This document shows, piece after piece, positions 1 through 7,171 of a stretch of 53,300 bases of DNA (positions are counted from its first letter, which is position 1; every line of letters starts with the position of its first letter). The DNA lies in assembly GCF_000424265.1 (NCBI RefSeq), contig NZ_AUJO01000024.1, positions 1 through 53,300 on the forward strand, in the 5' to 3' direction. This stretch comes from Butyrivibrio sp. WCD3002. GTDB lineage: Bacteria; Bacillota; Clostridia; Lachnospirales; Lachnospiraceae. The notes under the pieces were generated by a model. That model was not told the DNA's origin, ran no database searches, and was given only the letters and a program-made list of their open reading frames with translations. A program made the position numbers and the translations under genes.

Positions 1-19
1 TGATCTTTAATACAGATAC

Positions 20-457
20 TCATTTGTCACTCCATTCCTCAAGGTTTACCCTGATGCGGTTAAGATACTCTTCAAACTGAAGAATCTCTTTATCCGTAAA
101 ATCACGATAATAAATATTCCCCATCTCATTGGATACGGAGTCATAAGCTTCTTTAAGTTCTTTGGCTTTATCTGTGAGGAACAGAAGAGTTTTTCTCTTA
201 TCAGCTTCATCAGTTTTGCGGCTTATCAGTCCGTTTTTTTCCATCCGCTCAAGCATGGTTGTAAGTGAAGTAATTGCAAGTCCGCTTTTCTCGGAAATAA
301 TTTTAATAGGAACACCATCTTCCTGCCATAAGACATAAAGAATCCTTCCCTGAGCTCCGTTAAATGCATCAATGTTTTTTTCTGCCAGTATCCTTTCAAA
401 TATACGATCACCCAGCTGTTTTATTTTTGTAACAAGAAATCCACCATTTGTCTTCAT
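20..457 (-). CDS. MarR family transcriptional regulator
   Basis: A 145-residue protein of usual MarR length. The winged-helix core is visible: a recognition region around residues 55-75 containing ISEKSGLAITSLTTMLERM, then a basic wing with RKTDEADKRKTLLFLTDKA, which is the standard MarR wing DxRD-like stretch. Flanking helices would form the dimer interface. The family represses genes by binding short palindromes and usually releases on small phenolic ligands or oxidants; no ligand can be told here. The ATG at 455-457 has AGGAG a few bases upstream, and that Shine-Dalgarno lies inside a perfect inverted repeat (462-506), which argues for autoregulation. No partner gene is visible on the left because the window starts here. 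Confidence 0.88.
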   Translation of the reverse strand: MKTNGGFLVTKIKQLGDRIFERILAEKNIDAFNGAQGRILYVLWQEDGVPIKIISEKSGLAITSLTTMLERMEKNGLISRKTDEADKRKTLLFLTDKAKELKEAYDSVSNEMGNIYYRDFTDKEILQFEEYLNRIRVNLEEWSDK

Positions 458-661
458 AATTAAATACTCCTATATCGTAGTTTTATACTACGATATAGGA
501 GTATTTTTGTCAAGCACACATATCATAACTTCGGATTTTATGTTCTATCATTCATCTCGAAAAACCTGAATCTGATAACGTGTTCCATCTGCTATAGCGG
601 AGTTGGAGAATAGCACCTGCTGAACCATCGCCTCCCGCAAACCGCGTATTGTATGCCAATT
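458..661. other. Intergenic region between MarR gene and DUF1275 gene
   Basis: Apart from the 19-bp inverted repeat, about 150 bp here holds no supported gene. On the minus strand just after the DUF1275 stop there is a 35-codon open frame with protein-like composition (for example AILQLRYSRWNT) that ends in TGA. It may be the tail of a decayed gene, but it has no credible start. Confidence 0.4.
462..506. promoter_or_regulatory. Perfect 19-bp inverted repeat before the MarR gene (candidate operator)
   Basis: Left arm 462-480 and right arm 488-506 are exact reverse complements around a 7-base AT spacer. The repeat begins 4 bases upstream of the MarR start codon and contains its ribosome site. 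MarR proteins commonly bind such palindromes in their own promoters, so autorepression is the simplest reading. As RNA it would also fold and hide the ribosome site. The arm core is CTACGATATAGGAGTA. Confidence 0.7.
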
Positions 662-1309
662 TTACCTTACTTCTTTTACCATCATATTGATAACTATAAG
701 CAGTATAACTACCGAAATCCATATGGTTTTTATCCCAATGATTCCGGATATTACTCCGCCAAATCCTGCTCCTATAGCAAATATCAGAATGATTCCAAAG
801 AAGTGAAATGATTTGTACAAAGATTGTTTGTTTTTGTCTCTAAGGTATTTAGAAAGGCTCTCTGTTCCACTTCTCAGATTTCCAATGCACATGGTACTTG
901 CATATCCATATCCATGTACTTTTCTAAATGTTTGCACCTGCATGGCACATGAAAATGACACAATCATATTTGCTATCATATTCATATCCATGGGGAGAAG
1001 TCCGACAATGCTAAGCGCAATCATTTCAATTATTATGATAATCTGTCTCCAGTGGATTTTTTCAGCACATTTATACTCGTTTTCAATTCTCTCTGCTATA
1101 AAAATCCCAGCAGCAAACGAAAAAAGCGGACACATATAGTGTAACCCCTGCATAAAATTACCCTGCATCAGGTTCTGACTCATTAAAACAACATTGCCGG
1201 TCTGTGCATTGGCAAAGACTTTATCCCTCATATTATATGTATACGCATCCTGTAATCCTCCTGAAAAGGATAATAATGCACTTAATCGAAAACTCTCAGA
1301 TGTCTGCAT
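662..1309 (-). CDS. DUF1275 (YoaK-like) integral membrane protein
   Basis: A 215-residue hydrophobic protein with about six membrane segments. The N-terminal stretch around residues 10-45 reads LLSFSGGLQDAYTY followed by FANAQTGNVVLMSQNL, which is the characteristic DUF1275/YoaK signature (glycine-rich loop, then AQTGN). Length matches the family (about 200-230). Function is not established; members are presumed small transporters. It follows the CsoR-class repressor by 54 bp on the same strand, so it may belong to the same metal-responsive operon, which is inference only. Confidence 0.85.
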   Translation of the reverse strand: MQTSESFRLSALLSFSGGLQDAYTYNMRDKVFANAQTGNVVLMSQNLMQGNFMQGLHYMCPLFSFAAGIFIAERIENEYKCAEKIHWRQIIIIIEMIALSIVGLLPMDMNMIANMIVSFSCAMQVQTFRKVHGYGYASTMCIGNLRSGTESLSKYLRDKNKQSLYKSFHFFGIILIFAIGAGFGGVISGIIGIKTIWISVVILLIVINMMVKEVR

Positions 1310-1363
1310 ATTTCTCCTACATATTTTATTATCGCGGAATAGTTACTCATGAATGTAATTCTT

Positions 1364-1648
1364 TTATTTCATGAGTTTACGGATCGTCTTCAATAATTCG
1401 TCCACGATTTCTTCATCGTCATTTTTTATGCCGTCCGTAACGCATCCTTTCAGGTGATATCCAAGAAGTTCCTGATTAAAGCCGTCTATTGCTGAGGCTG
1501 CAGACATGGACTGTTGAAGGATGTCGTTGCAATATACGTCATCCTCGATCATTTTTTCCAGGCCACGTATCTGCCCTTCCAGACGTTTCAACCGGTTGGT
1601 CAGAGCCTTTTTCTGTGCTGCTGTTCTGACTGTCTTTTTATGTGCCAT
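1364..1648 (-). CDS. CsoR/RcnR-class metal-sensing repressor (DUF156)
   Basis: A 94-residue all-helical repressor. The DUF156 core RLKRLEGQIRGLEKMIEDD leads into the metal-ligand positions: Cys39 in VYCNDILQQ, His64 and Cys68 in GYHLKGC. This C-H-C set is the Cu(I) site of CsoR; an additional His3 near the N terminus is also compatible with InrS/RcnR-like nickel or cobalt sensing, so the metal is uncertain. The family binds G-tract palindromes and releases with metal. An RcnR-class operator lies in the promoter of deoC about 1 kb upstream, and the remains of an HMA-domain protein lie immediately upstream, which together favour copper. Start is ATG at 1646-1648 after GGGAG. Confidence 0.9.
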   Translation of the reverse strand: MAHKKTVRTAAQKKALTNRLKRLEGQIRGLEKMIEDDVYCNDILQQSMSAASAIDGFNQELLGYHLKGCVTDGIKNDDEEIVDELLKTIRKLMK

Positions 1649-1701
1649 AAGTAATCTCCCTATTATTCATATGTTGACTAATAGTATCATATCCCGGCTA
1701 T

Positions 1702-1885
1702 TTATTGTACAGAAACAACCTTATAGCCAAGATCTTCTATCTCCTTTATCAAGGTGTCATCCTCTACCTCTTTTTCGTACTTCACAACAGCTTGCTTCTT
1801 TTTGAGGTTCAGTTTTGCAGATACGCCATCAATTCTGTTGATCCGTATATTTTTTAAACTCAGTCAAAATATTATTTCTGTCCAT
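1702..1885 (-). pseudogene. Frameshifted heavy-metal-associated (HMA/CopZ-like) domain remnant
   Basis: From an ATG at 1885, reading towards lower coordinates, about 12 codons run in one frame to a six-A run. The homologous reading then continues one frame over as INRIDGVSAKLNLKK, then QAVVKYEKEVEDDT, then IEDLGYKVVSVQ, ending in TAA at 1702-1704. That is the second half of a ferredoxin-fold HMA domain (beta-GV-A-L-K-AVV-Y, final DLGY). The first half lacks the CxxC metal site. One base of indel in the A run, or loss of the N terminus, explains it. It sits between deoC and the CsoR-class gene, where a copper chaperone or CopA would be expected. Confidence 0.65.
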
Positions 1886-1929
1886 ATGTACTGATTATTC
1901 CATTTCCAGTGTTTTATAGTTTTTCTAAA

Positions 1930-2580
1930 TCACATACTTTTAGCAATCTTTACCAGCCTGCTTGTGCCAAGTCTGTGTGCTCCAAGTTCAATAAATTTCT
2001 CAGCATCTTCAATTGATGCAATCCCGCCTGATGCCTTGATCTTGATATTTGGACCACAGTGTTTTGCAAAGAGTTCTATATCTTCAAAGGTTGCACCGCC
2101 TGTTGAGAAACCTGTTGAAGTCTTGATATAGTCTGCCTTTGACTGCGTAACAATCTCACACATCTTGATCTTCTCCTCTTCTGTAAGAAGGCAGCACTCA
2201 ATGATAACCTTCATGGTATGGTCGCCACAGGCTTCTTTGAGTTCATTGATCTCATCAAGAACAAACTTATAATTCTTAGCTTTCAGCTCCCCTATGTTTA
2301 TAACAATGTCGATCTCTGTTGCTCCGTTTGCAAGCGCATCCTTTGTCTCAAAAACCTTGGATGCAGTTGTTGTATTTCCATTCGGGAATCCGATTACTGT
2401 TGTTATAGGCATATCAGGGCCCATATACTCACGGGCTTTCTTCACATAATATGGAGGAATGCATACGGAAGCCGTATGGTACTTCATACCATCGTCGCAT
2501 ATCTCTTTTATCTCATCCCATGTGCTTCCCTGAGCAAGCAGTGTGTGATCAACCATCTTTAATATTTCTTCAAGTTTCAT
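1930..2580 (-). CDS. deoC: Deoxyribose-phosphate aldolase
   Basis: Cleaves 2-deoxyribose-5-phosphate to glyceraldehyde-3-phosphate and acetaldehyde, the last step of deoxynucleoside catabolism in the cytoplasm. The 216-residue protein carries all landmarks: MVDHTLL near the N terminus, TVIGFPNG, the catalytic Asp in ATEIDIVINIG, the Schiff-base Lys in ADYIKTSTGF and the second catalytic Lys in IKIKASGGI. An in-frame ATG 63 bases upstream exists, but GGAGG lies 8 bases before the ATG at 2578-2580, which therefore is chosen. Its promoter (2722-2750) contains a CsoR/RcnR-class operator, an unusual arrangement for deoC. No other deo genes are nearby. Confidence 0.95.
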   Translation of the reverse strand: MKLEEILKMVDHTLLAQGSTWDEIKEICDDGMKYHTASVCIPPYYVKKAREYMGPDMPITTVIGFPNGNTTTASKVFETKDALANGATEIDIVINIGELKAKNYKFVLDEINELKEACGDHTMKVIIECCLLTEEEKIKMCEIVTQSKADYIKTSTGFSTGGATFEDIELFAKHCGPNIKIKASGGIASIEDAEKFIELGAHRLGTSRLVKIAKSM

Positions 2581-2600
2581 TCGAGTATCCTCCATTCTTC

Positions 2601-2640
2601 GACCTAAGGGTGGTACCGCTTGCGGTGGATTCCTTAGGTC
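2601..2640. repeat. Nested hairpin in the deoC leader, with a T-box-like core on the opposite strand
   Basis: Outer arms GACCTAAGG (2601-2609) and CCTTAGGTC (2632-2640) pair perfectly; inside them ACCGC (2615-2619) pairs with GCGGT (2622-2626). In deoC mRNA this would be a stable hairpin 20-60 bases before the start codon. Read on the plus strand, 2606-2619 is AAGGGTGGTACCGC, the conserved T-box antiterminator core. There is no specifier stem and no suitable plus-strand gene, so a working T-box is not claimed. Confidence 0.6.
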
Positions 2641-2701
2641 CATCCAAAAATTTCATAGTCTTTTTGGTTCATAATTTGACAATAAATACGGGACGACAAA
2701 A

Positions 2702-2742
2702 TAGTCCCCCCTACCATTTGCAATATATACTAGGGGGGAGTA
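2702..2742. promoter_or_regulatory. CsoR/RcnR-class operator pair overlapping the deoC promoter
   Basis: At 2728-2742 the plus strand reads TACT-A-GGGGGG-AGTA. This is the type-1 site of the CsoR/RcnR family; E. coli RcnR is known to bind TACT-G6-N-AGTA. It occupies the -10/-35 spacer. A second, weaker C6 site, TAGTCCCCCCTA, lies at 2702-2713 over the expected transcription start. The cognate repressor is probably the DUF156 protein at 1364-1648. Confidence 0.7.
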
Positions 2743-2750
2743 TTTGTCAA
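2722..2750 (-). promoter_or_regulatory. Sigma-A promoter of the deoC operon
   Basis: On the minus strand, TTGACA (2745-2750) and TATATT (2722-2727) are separated by exactly 17 bases. This is a near-consensus vegetative promoter reading towards deoC, with a predicted start near 2715 and a leader of about 135 bases. The spacer is filled by the G/C-tract palindrome described separately. Confidence 0.8.
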
Positions 2751-2764
2751 CGCCTATTTTTCTT

Positions 2765-3802
2765 TTACCATATTCCCATTACATGCTGCATCAAAAGGCT
2801 GACAACTGTTATTCCGATCCAGCAACAGCCGCCAAGCAAAATCGGCTTCCCACCTGATTTAATTAGTTTGATTATGTTACTGTTCAAGCCAATAGCAGCC
2901 ATGGCCATTATTATAAAGAACTTGCTAAGTTCCTTAAGTGGCTTAAAAACATAAGAAGGGACACCTGCTCTCAAGCAAATAGTTGTGATAATTGAAGCAA
3001 TCACAAAGAAGACTATGAACATCGGAAATGCTCTTCTAAAGCTAAAGCCATTTGTCGAACTTCCATCCTTTTTTGCTTCCCTTGCCCTCAGATACGCAAG
3101 TACCAGTGTAATAGGTATGATAGCCAGTGTTCTTGTAAGCTTGACCGTAACTGCCTTATCAAGAGTCTGACTCCCCAGGTTCCACATACTATCCCAGGTT
3201 GATGCAGCTGCGGTGACGGAAGAAGTATCATTAACTGCAGTTCCCGCAAAAATACCGAAAGCCTCTCCTGTTGTGATATCAAAACCTATAAGCTTTCCCA
3301 GCGAAGGAAAAAGAAGTGCTGCCAGCACGTTAAAGAAAAATATCACAGAAATTGCCTGTGCCACTTCATCATCATCCGCATCAATGACAGGAGCCGTAGC
3401 TGCTATTGCTGAGCCGCCGCATATTGATGAGCCAACTCCGATAAGAGTAGCTGTGTTTCCTTTGATATTCATAACCTTATGAAGAATCCATGATAGGATA
3501 AGCGATGTTGAAATCGTGCAGATAATTATAGGAAGTGACTGTTTCCCGGTCTGAAGAACGACCGAAAGATTCATACCAAATCCAAGGAGGACAACAGCCT
3601 CCTGCAGAATTATCTTTGATGTAAACTTTATTCCATCAGCCGCCTTCCCCTTGTCATTCCAGAACAGGGCTATTATCATGCCCAGAATGATTGCAATCAC
3701 CGCTCCGCCAACGACAGGGAAGCGCTTTCCCAGGAGCCATGAAGGAACCGCAATAGTGAAGCATACTATTACTCCCATGTAATTCTTTTTCAAAAAATCC
3801 AT
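2765..3802 (-). CDS. YeiH/UPF0324 family putative sulfate exporter
   Basis: A 345-residue integral membrane protein with about ten hydrophobic segments. Diagnostic family stretches are visible: [35 protein letters not shown] and the [17 protein letters not shown] loop. The family is annotated as putative sulfate/sulfite-type exporters, with transport activity poorly tested. A LysR gene is transcribed divergently 127 bp away, the same layout as yeiE-yeiH in enterobacteria, which suggests the LysR protein controls this gene. The start follows GAGAGG. Confidence 0.88.
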   Translation of the reverse strand: MDFLKKNYMGVIVCFTIAVPSWLLGKRFPVVGGAVIAIILGMIIALFWNDKGKAADGIKFTSKIILQEAVVLLGFGMNLSVVLQTGKQSLPIIICTISTSLILSWILHKVMNIKGNTATLIGVGSSICGGSAIAATAPVIDADDDEVAQAISVIFFFNVLAALLFPSLGKLIGFDITTGEAFGIFAGTAVNDTSSVTAAASTWDSMWNLGSQTLDKAVTVKLTRTLAIIPITLVLAYLRAREAKKDGSSTNGFSFRRAFPMFIVFFVIASIITTICLRAGVPSYVFKPLKELSKFFIIMAMAAIGLNSNIIKLIKSGGKPILLGGCCWIGITVVSLLMQHVMGIW

Positions 3803-3929
3803 CTCAAGACCTCTCTCTCTTTTTAATCTGTTCTTTCGCAGGTCTTATTCTATTCTGTCTTTTGAAAAAGATAAAATTATATATTATTATATATCCATAA
3901 ACATTTCTTATCGTTAGGGAGGACTGATT

Positions 3930-4823
3930 ATGCTGGATTTCAGGATAGATACCTTTCTATGTGTTTGCAGGCACCTCAATTTCACCAAGGCGTCTAAGGA
4001 GCTGAATATTACTCAGCCCGCTGTTTCTCAGCACATACATCATCTTGAAAATGAATACGGGACAAAGCTGTTTACTCAGGATGGAAAAAAACTTTTTCTA
4101 ACTGATAACGGAAAACTCCTGTATAAAAAAATGAATCAGATAAAAAATGATGATGAAAGTCTCAAAGAAATACTTTCAAAGAATAACCATGGCTTAAAAG
4201 ACATCTCTTTTGGTGTCACCATGACCATAGGAGAATACATAATTGCTGATCCGATCAGTGATTACATAAAAAATCACCCGGATACTAATCTTAAGATTAC
4301 ATTTGGCAACACATCGGAGCTTCTTAAAAAACTCTCCGACGGTGTTATAGATTTTGCACTTGTAGAAGGATATTTCCCTGAAAATGATTATGAAACGCTG
4401 CTTTTTAGCAAAGAAGAGTTCGTTCCTGTCTGTTCGGCAAAGCACTCTTTCAATCAGAAGCCACGCGTGATAAAAGATCTCTTTCCCGAGCGAATTCTTA
4501 TAAGAGAACCCGGTTCAGGAACGCGCAATATATTGGAAAGAGCTCTTGCCCTGAACAATTACTCCACAAGTGATTTTAGGAATTTTACCCAGGTGGAGAA
4601 CATGCATGCCATAATAAGCCTTATTGAAAAAGATTGTGGCATCACCTTTTTATATAAAGCAGCGGTTGCATCAGGACTGCAGTCCGGATATCTGAAAACA
4701 ATCCCCCTTGACGACTTTAGGGTAAAACATGATTTTACCTTCATCTGGCCCAAAGATACTGTTTTCAGTGAAGAGATCCGTGCAATATGTGAGGAAATAC
4801 AACCTATAACTCATTCTGCATGA
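3930..4823 (+). CDS. LysR family transcriptional regulator
   Basis: A 297-residue LTTR of standard length. The N-terminal HTH contains LNFTKASKELNITQPAVSQH and HIHHLENEYGTKLF (residues 15-55). The remaining 200 residues form the two-lobe co-inducer domain, with IREPGSGTRNILERAL as the usual ligand-binding turn. Strong AGGGAGGA ribosome site 6 bases before ATG. It is divergent from the YeiH-like transporter, so the 127-bp gap (3803-3929), rich in ATATAT palindromes, probably holds both promoters and the LysR site. Its 3' end overlaps the convergent membrane gene by 13 bp. Confidence 0.93.
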   Translation: MLDFRIDTFLCVCRHLNFTKASKELNITQPAVSQHIHHLENEYGTKLFTQDGKKLFLTDNGKLLYKKMNQIKNDDESLKEILSKNNHGLKDISFGVTMTIGEYIIADPISDYIKNHPDTNLKITFGNTSELLKKLSDGVIDFALVEGYFPENDYETLLFSKEEFVPVCSAKHSFNQKPRVIKDLFPERILIREPGSGTRNILERALALNNYSTSDFRNFTQVENMHAIISLIEKDCGITFLYKAAVASGLQSGYLKTIPLDDFRVKHDFTFIWPKDTVFSEEIRAICEEIQPITHSA

Positions 4824-5773
4824 AGTTCATGTTCTTTTTCATAAAGCTTGTTATCCTGCCGTCTCATGAAAATCATCCGGGACAGAAAAAGAATCAAGCT
4901 ACTTCCTACAAAAATCTGAATCGGATATGTGATTAGTACGCTTTCAGATATTATCATGCTCAGCATGGTAATAGCGCCAACCGGTGGCATATACATCTTA
5001 GTAAAATGAATAACGATAAGCATACCACTTGTAGCAACAATTGCTGAAATCGTAATAGGAAGCCCTATCCAAATAGCAAAGAAATATCTTGAAATCACAC
5101 CAATTATGGCACACACAGTTATCACTGCCACCGTTTTGACTGGCATATTTCTTGTTTTGTTCCTTGGCCTGGAAAACTCAGTAAATGCCACAAGTAACGG
5201 AGGTGCCACAACAAATCTATAACCCGTTCTGAATGCAACACCGGCTATTACTGTCACACAAAGGATTCTAATGGAAGTATCTACCATATCGTCCCTGGAA
5301 TTCAGCATCACAGGAACATATTCCTCATCTGCTCGGATTCCCTGAAATAGAAAAAGTTTATGAAACAATATTACAAGTAATGTCAGTACAAATGCAGCTA
5401 TAGGATACACTATACTTGTAGTATGCATCATCACCGGGAGCACTATTGCTGAGACAAATGGTGCAAACGTGGTTCCTGAAAACATAAAGATTACCTGAGC
5501 GATTGTGAATGCCAAAATCACTTCGATATACGTATCAAACGGAACAAATCTTACAATGCACACTCCTATTATCGCACAGCCTGTTATCAGTGAAAGCATA
5601 CGCTTTCCATTAACCTTCCAGCTTCTATTTTTTGCCACCATATATCCAACTGCTAATGCTGTTATCTCAGGAAATATAATCTCCTTCTCATTTAAAGTTT
5701 CTGCAAATAGTGTCATCAGCGCTACTAACAGAACTGTACAAGCGTATGGTATTATTCTCTTGACTCTATACAT
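4811..5773 (-). CDS. Integral membrane protein of unknown function
   Basis: A 320-residue protein with about eight to ten membrane segments and short polar loops such as RNRSWKVNGKRM and EFSRPRNKTRNMPV. The general look (a C-terminal PPVGAITMLSMIISE stretch after paired helices) recalls HPP-type or aromatic-acid-exporter-like membrane proteins, but I do not recognise the family securely. The ATG at 5771-5773 has no close ribosome site; an AAGGAGGAA about 40 bases upstream precedes a short hydrophobic frame ending in TAG just before the ATG, so the true start or translational coupling is unclear. It converges on the LysR gene. Confidence 0.7.
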   Translation of the reverse strand: MYRVKRIIPYACTVLLVALMTLFAETLNEKEIIFPEITALAVGYMVAKNRSWKVNGKRMLSLITGCAIIGVCIVRFVPFDTYIEVILAFTIAQVIFMFSGTTFAPFVSAIVLPVMMHTTSIVYPIAAFVLTLLVILFHKLFLFQGIRADEEYVPVMLNSRDDMVDTSIRILCVTVIAGVAFRTGYRFVVAPPLLVAFTEFSRPRNKTRNMPVKTVAVITVCAIIGVISRYFFAIWIGLPITISAIVATSGMLIVIHFTKMYMPPVGAITMLSMIISESVLITYPIQIFVGSSLILFLSRMIFMRRQDNKLYEKEHELHAE

Positions 5774-5793
5774 ATTCTATAAAAAACATGCAA

Positions 5794-5898
5794 TCAATGT
5801 GATGATCGCGATTCCTCCTTACTTAAAAATAGCACATTTACTGACACTCTTTCCAAGAAAGACTCCGCAAGGGTCTCGTCTGTTGTTTTTCGTTTCAC
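5794..5898 (-). CDS. Possible 34-residue small protein
   Basis: A GTG at 5896-5898 follows AAAGGAGTGAATAGCT, a good ribosome site, and opens 34 codons to a TGA at 5794-5796. The peptide is hydrophilic (MKRKTTDETLAESFLERV and onwards). It lies just upstream of the membrane protein at 4811-5773 and could be a leader or coupling peptide. No family is recognised, and the evidence is only the ribosome site and position. Confidence 0.3.
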   Translation of the reverse strand: MKRKTTDETLAESFLERVSVNVLFLSKEESRSSH

Positions 5899-5984
5899 AG
5901 CTATTCACTCCTTTAAATCATTCATGATATGTCCTCTCTTATTCTTCTTGAAGCATTTCTGCCTCAATATGACCTTCTCTATTA

Positions 5985-6626
5985 TCACGCCAACTCTAAG
6001 CGGTCTCTTACCAAATTTCCAATAACAGTAACAACCATTGCCACTATCACAATTACCATTCCCACCTTATCGTAAGATGTATAGAAGCCTTCAGAGAAGT
6101 GCAATTTAACATACTTGCCCCAGATTGTGCTGAGAATCACAAGTAATGTGAATCCCAATGACACTGCATACATGATTGAAACAATTATACTTGCCAGAAG
6201 ATTTCTATCTCCATCACATTCAATCCCGAACGAATCCAGGTTTGATGCTACGATTATACCCATGATGATCAGATAAATAATAGTGACAAAAAGAGCTTTC
6301 TGCCAGGTTGCGCATTCATAGCTGTTATGCACAAGTGCCATTATCAGTCCAACAAACATAGCACAGGAGAACTTTACCATTGGTCCTCCGGTCTGTTCAT
6401 TTACTGTCAGCACAAGAATAATGAGTTCAACTATGGCTATCAATGCAATTGTGCTTGCTCTTGTCTCGCCGGGTATTATGTCTTTCAGTGCCGGATACTG
6501 GAACTGTAACACAAACGAGGCTATAAGCCCTGTGAAAAAAGGCATTGCCCTGAATACTCCAAAGAATACAACGGCAACAATGGCAATTACAAGTGTCAAT
6601 ACAATATCAAGTAATAGTCCTACCAT
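5985..6626 (-). CDS. Multi-pass membrane protein of unknown function
   Basis: A 213-residue protein with about six or seven hydrophobic segments: residues 4-24, 29-45, 58-78, 83-97, 109-128, 145-165 and 185-205. It has almost no hydrophilic domains, apart from a short loop with NLDSFGIECDGDRN. No enzymatic motif is visible. It lies downstream of the replicon block and upstream of another membrane gene on the same strand, with a gap of about 210 bp between them. A family assignment cannot be made by eye. Confidence 0.75.
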   Translation of the reverse strand: MVGLLLDIVLTLVIAIVAVVFFGVFRAMPFFTGLIASFVLQFQYPALKDIIPGETRASTIALIAIVELIILVLTVNEQTGGPMVKFSCAMFVGLIMALVHNSYECATWQKALFVTIIYLIIMGIIVASNLDSFGIECDGDRNLLASIIVSIMYAVSLGFTLLVILSTIWGKYVKLHFSEGFYTSYDKVGMVIVIVAMVVTVIGNLVRDRLELA

Positions 6627-6653
6627 CTTAACCCCCTATGATTTAGAAACAGG

Positions 6654-7091
6654 CTACTTCTTGGAAGCCGCCTTACTTAGTTTATTGCTGTACACTGCAG
6701 CACGGCATAGGAACTTCAATTGTTCTACACCGTTCTTCATGACAACAGCTCTTTCAACGCCCTTTACAACGCCTTTCTTGACTGCTTCGTTATACATCTT
6801 GCCAAGTCTGGCCCGCACTGATGCAGGTGACTCATTGATATGGTTCTCAATGAGAACCTGGTCAACGTCCTTGAAAGTCGGAAGATCAGAGAGTGTAAAC
6901 TCCGGATCCATCTTCCGTGACTCCGAGATCATGAGCTTAAGCGCAGTGGTGTAATCATACCTCACCCTTGTGCTGTATTTCTCCTCAAGCGCTTCCAGGA
7001 TGAGGCTGTTAACAGTTACCTTCTGCTTATCTGCAGCCTTCTGAAGCTGCTTGTACAGATCTTCATTGATTGACAGATTGATCCTTGGCAT
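6654..7091 (-). CDS. Ribbon-helix-helix (CopG/Arc-like) DNA-binding protein
   Basis: The N-terminal 45 residues are a classic RHH fold: PRINLSINEDLYKQLQKAA for the beta strand and first helix, then KQKVTVNSLILEALEEKY for the second helix. The remaining 100 residues are probably an effector or oligomerisation part. The start is the ATG at 7089-7091, 7 bases after GGGAGG, rather than an upstream in-frame codon. It is the last gene of the rep/par block and is preceded by two copies of ATGAGTGTTACGCA, likely its own operators. Plasmid RHH proteins often set copy number or partition. It ends in TAG. Confidence 0.8.
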   Translation of the reverse strand: MPRINLSINEDLYKQLQKAADKQKVTVNSLILEALEEKYSTRVRYDYTTALKLMISESRKMDPEFTLSDLPTFKDVDQVLIENHINESPASVRARLGKMYNEAVKKGVVKGVERAVVMKNGVEQLKFLCRAAVYSNKLSKAASKK

Positions 7092-7104
7092 ATCATATCC
7101 TCCC

Positions 7105-7154
7105 ATGAGTGTTACGCATCCATCATTACACTTTGAGTATATGAGTGTTACGCA
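7105..7154. repeat. Two 14-bp direct repeats upstream of the RHH gene
   Basis: ATGAGTGTTACGCA occurs at 7105-7118 and again at 7141-7154, 36 bp apart. They fill the 80-bp gap between the RepA_N stop and the RHH start. RHH repressors usually bind tandem short repeats in their own promoter, so these are candidate operators; replication iterons are the alternative. Confidence 0.6.
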
Positions 7155-7171
7155 GATATGTCAACTTGGCT

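Noticed and set aside
2601..2640. Functional T-box riboswitch
   Set aside because: Core motif matches but is on the wrong strand, with no stem I and no aminoacyl-tRNA or amino-acid gene downstream.
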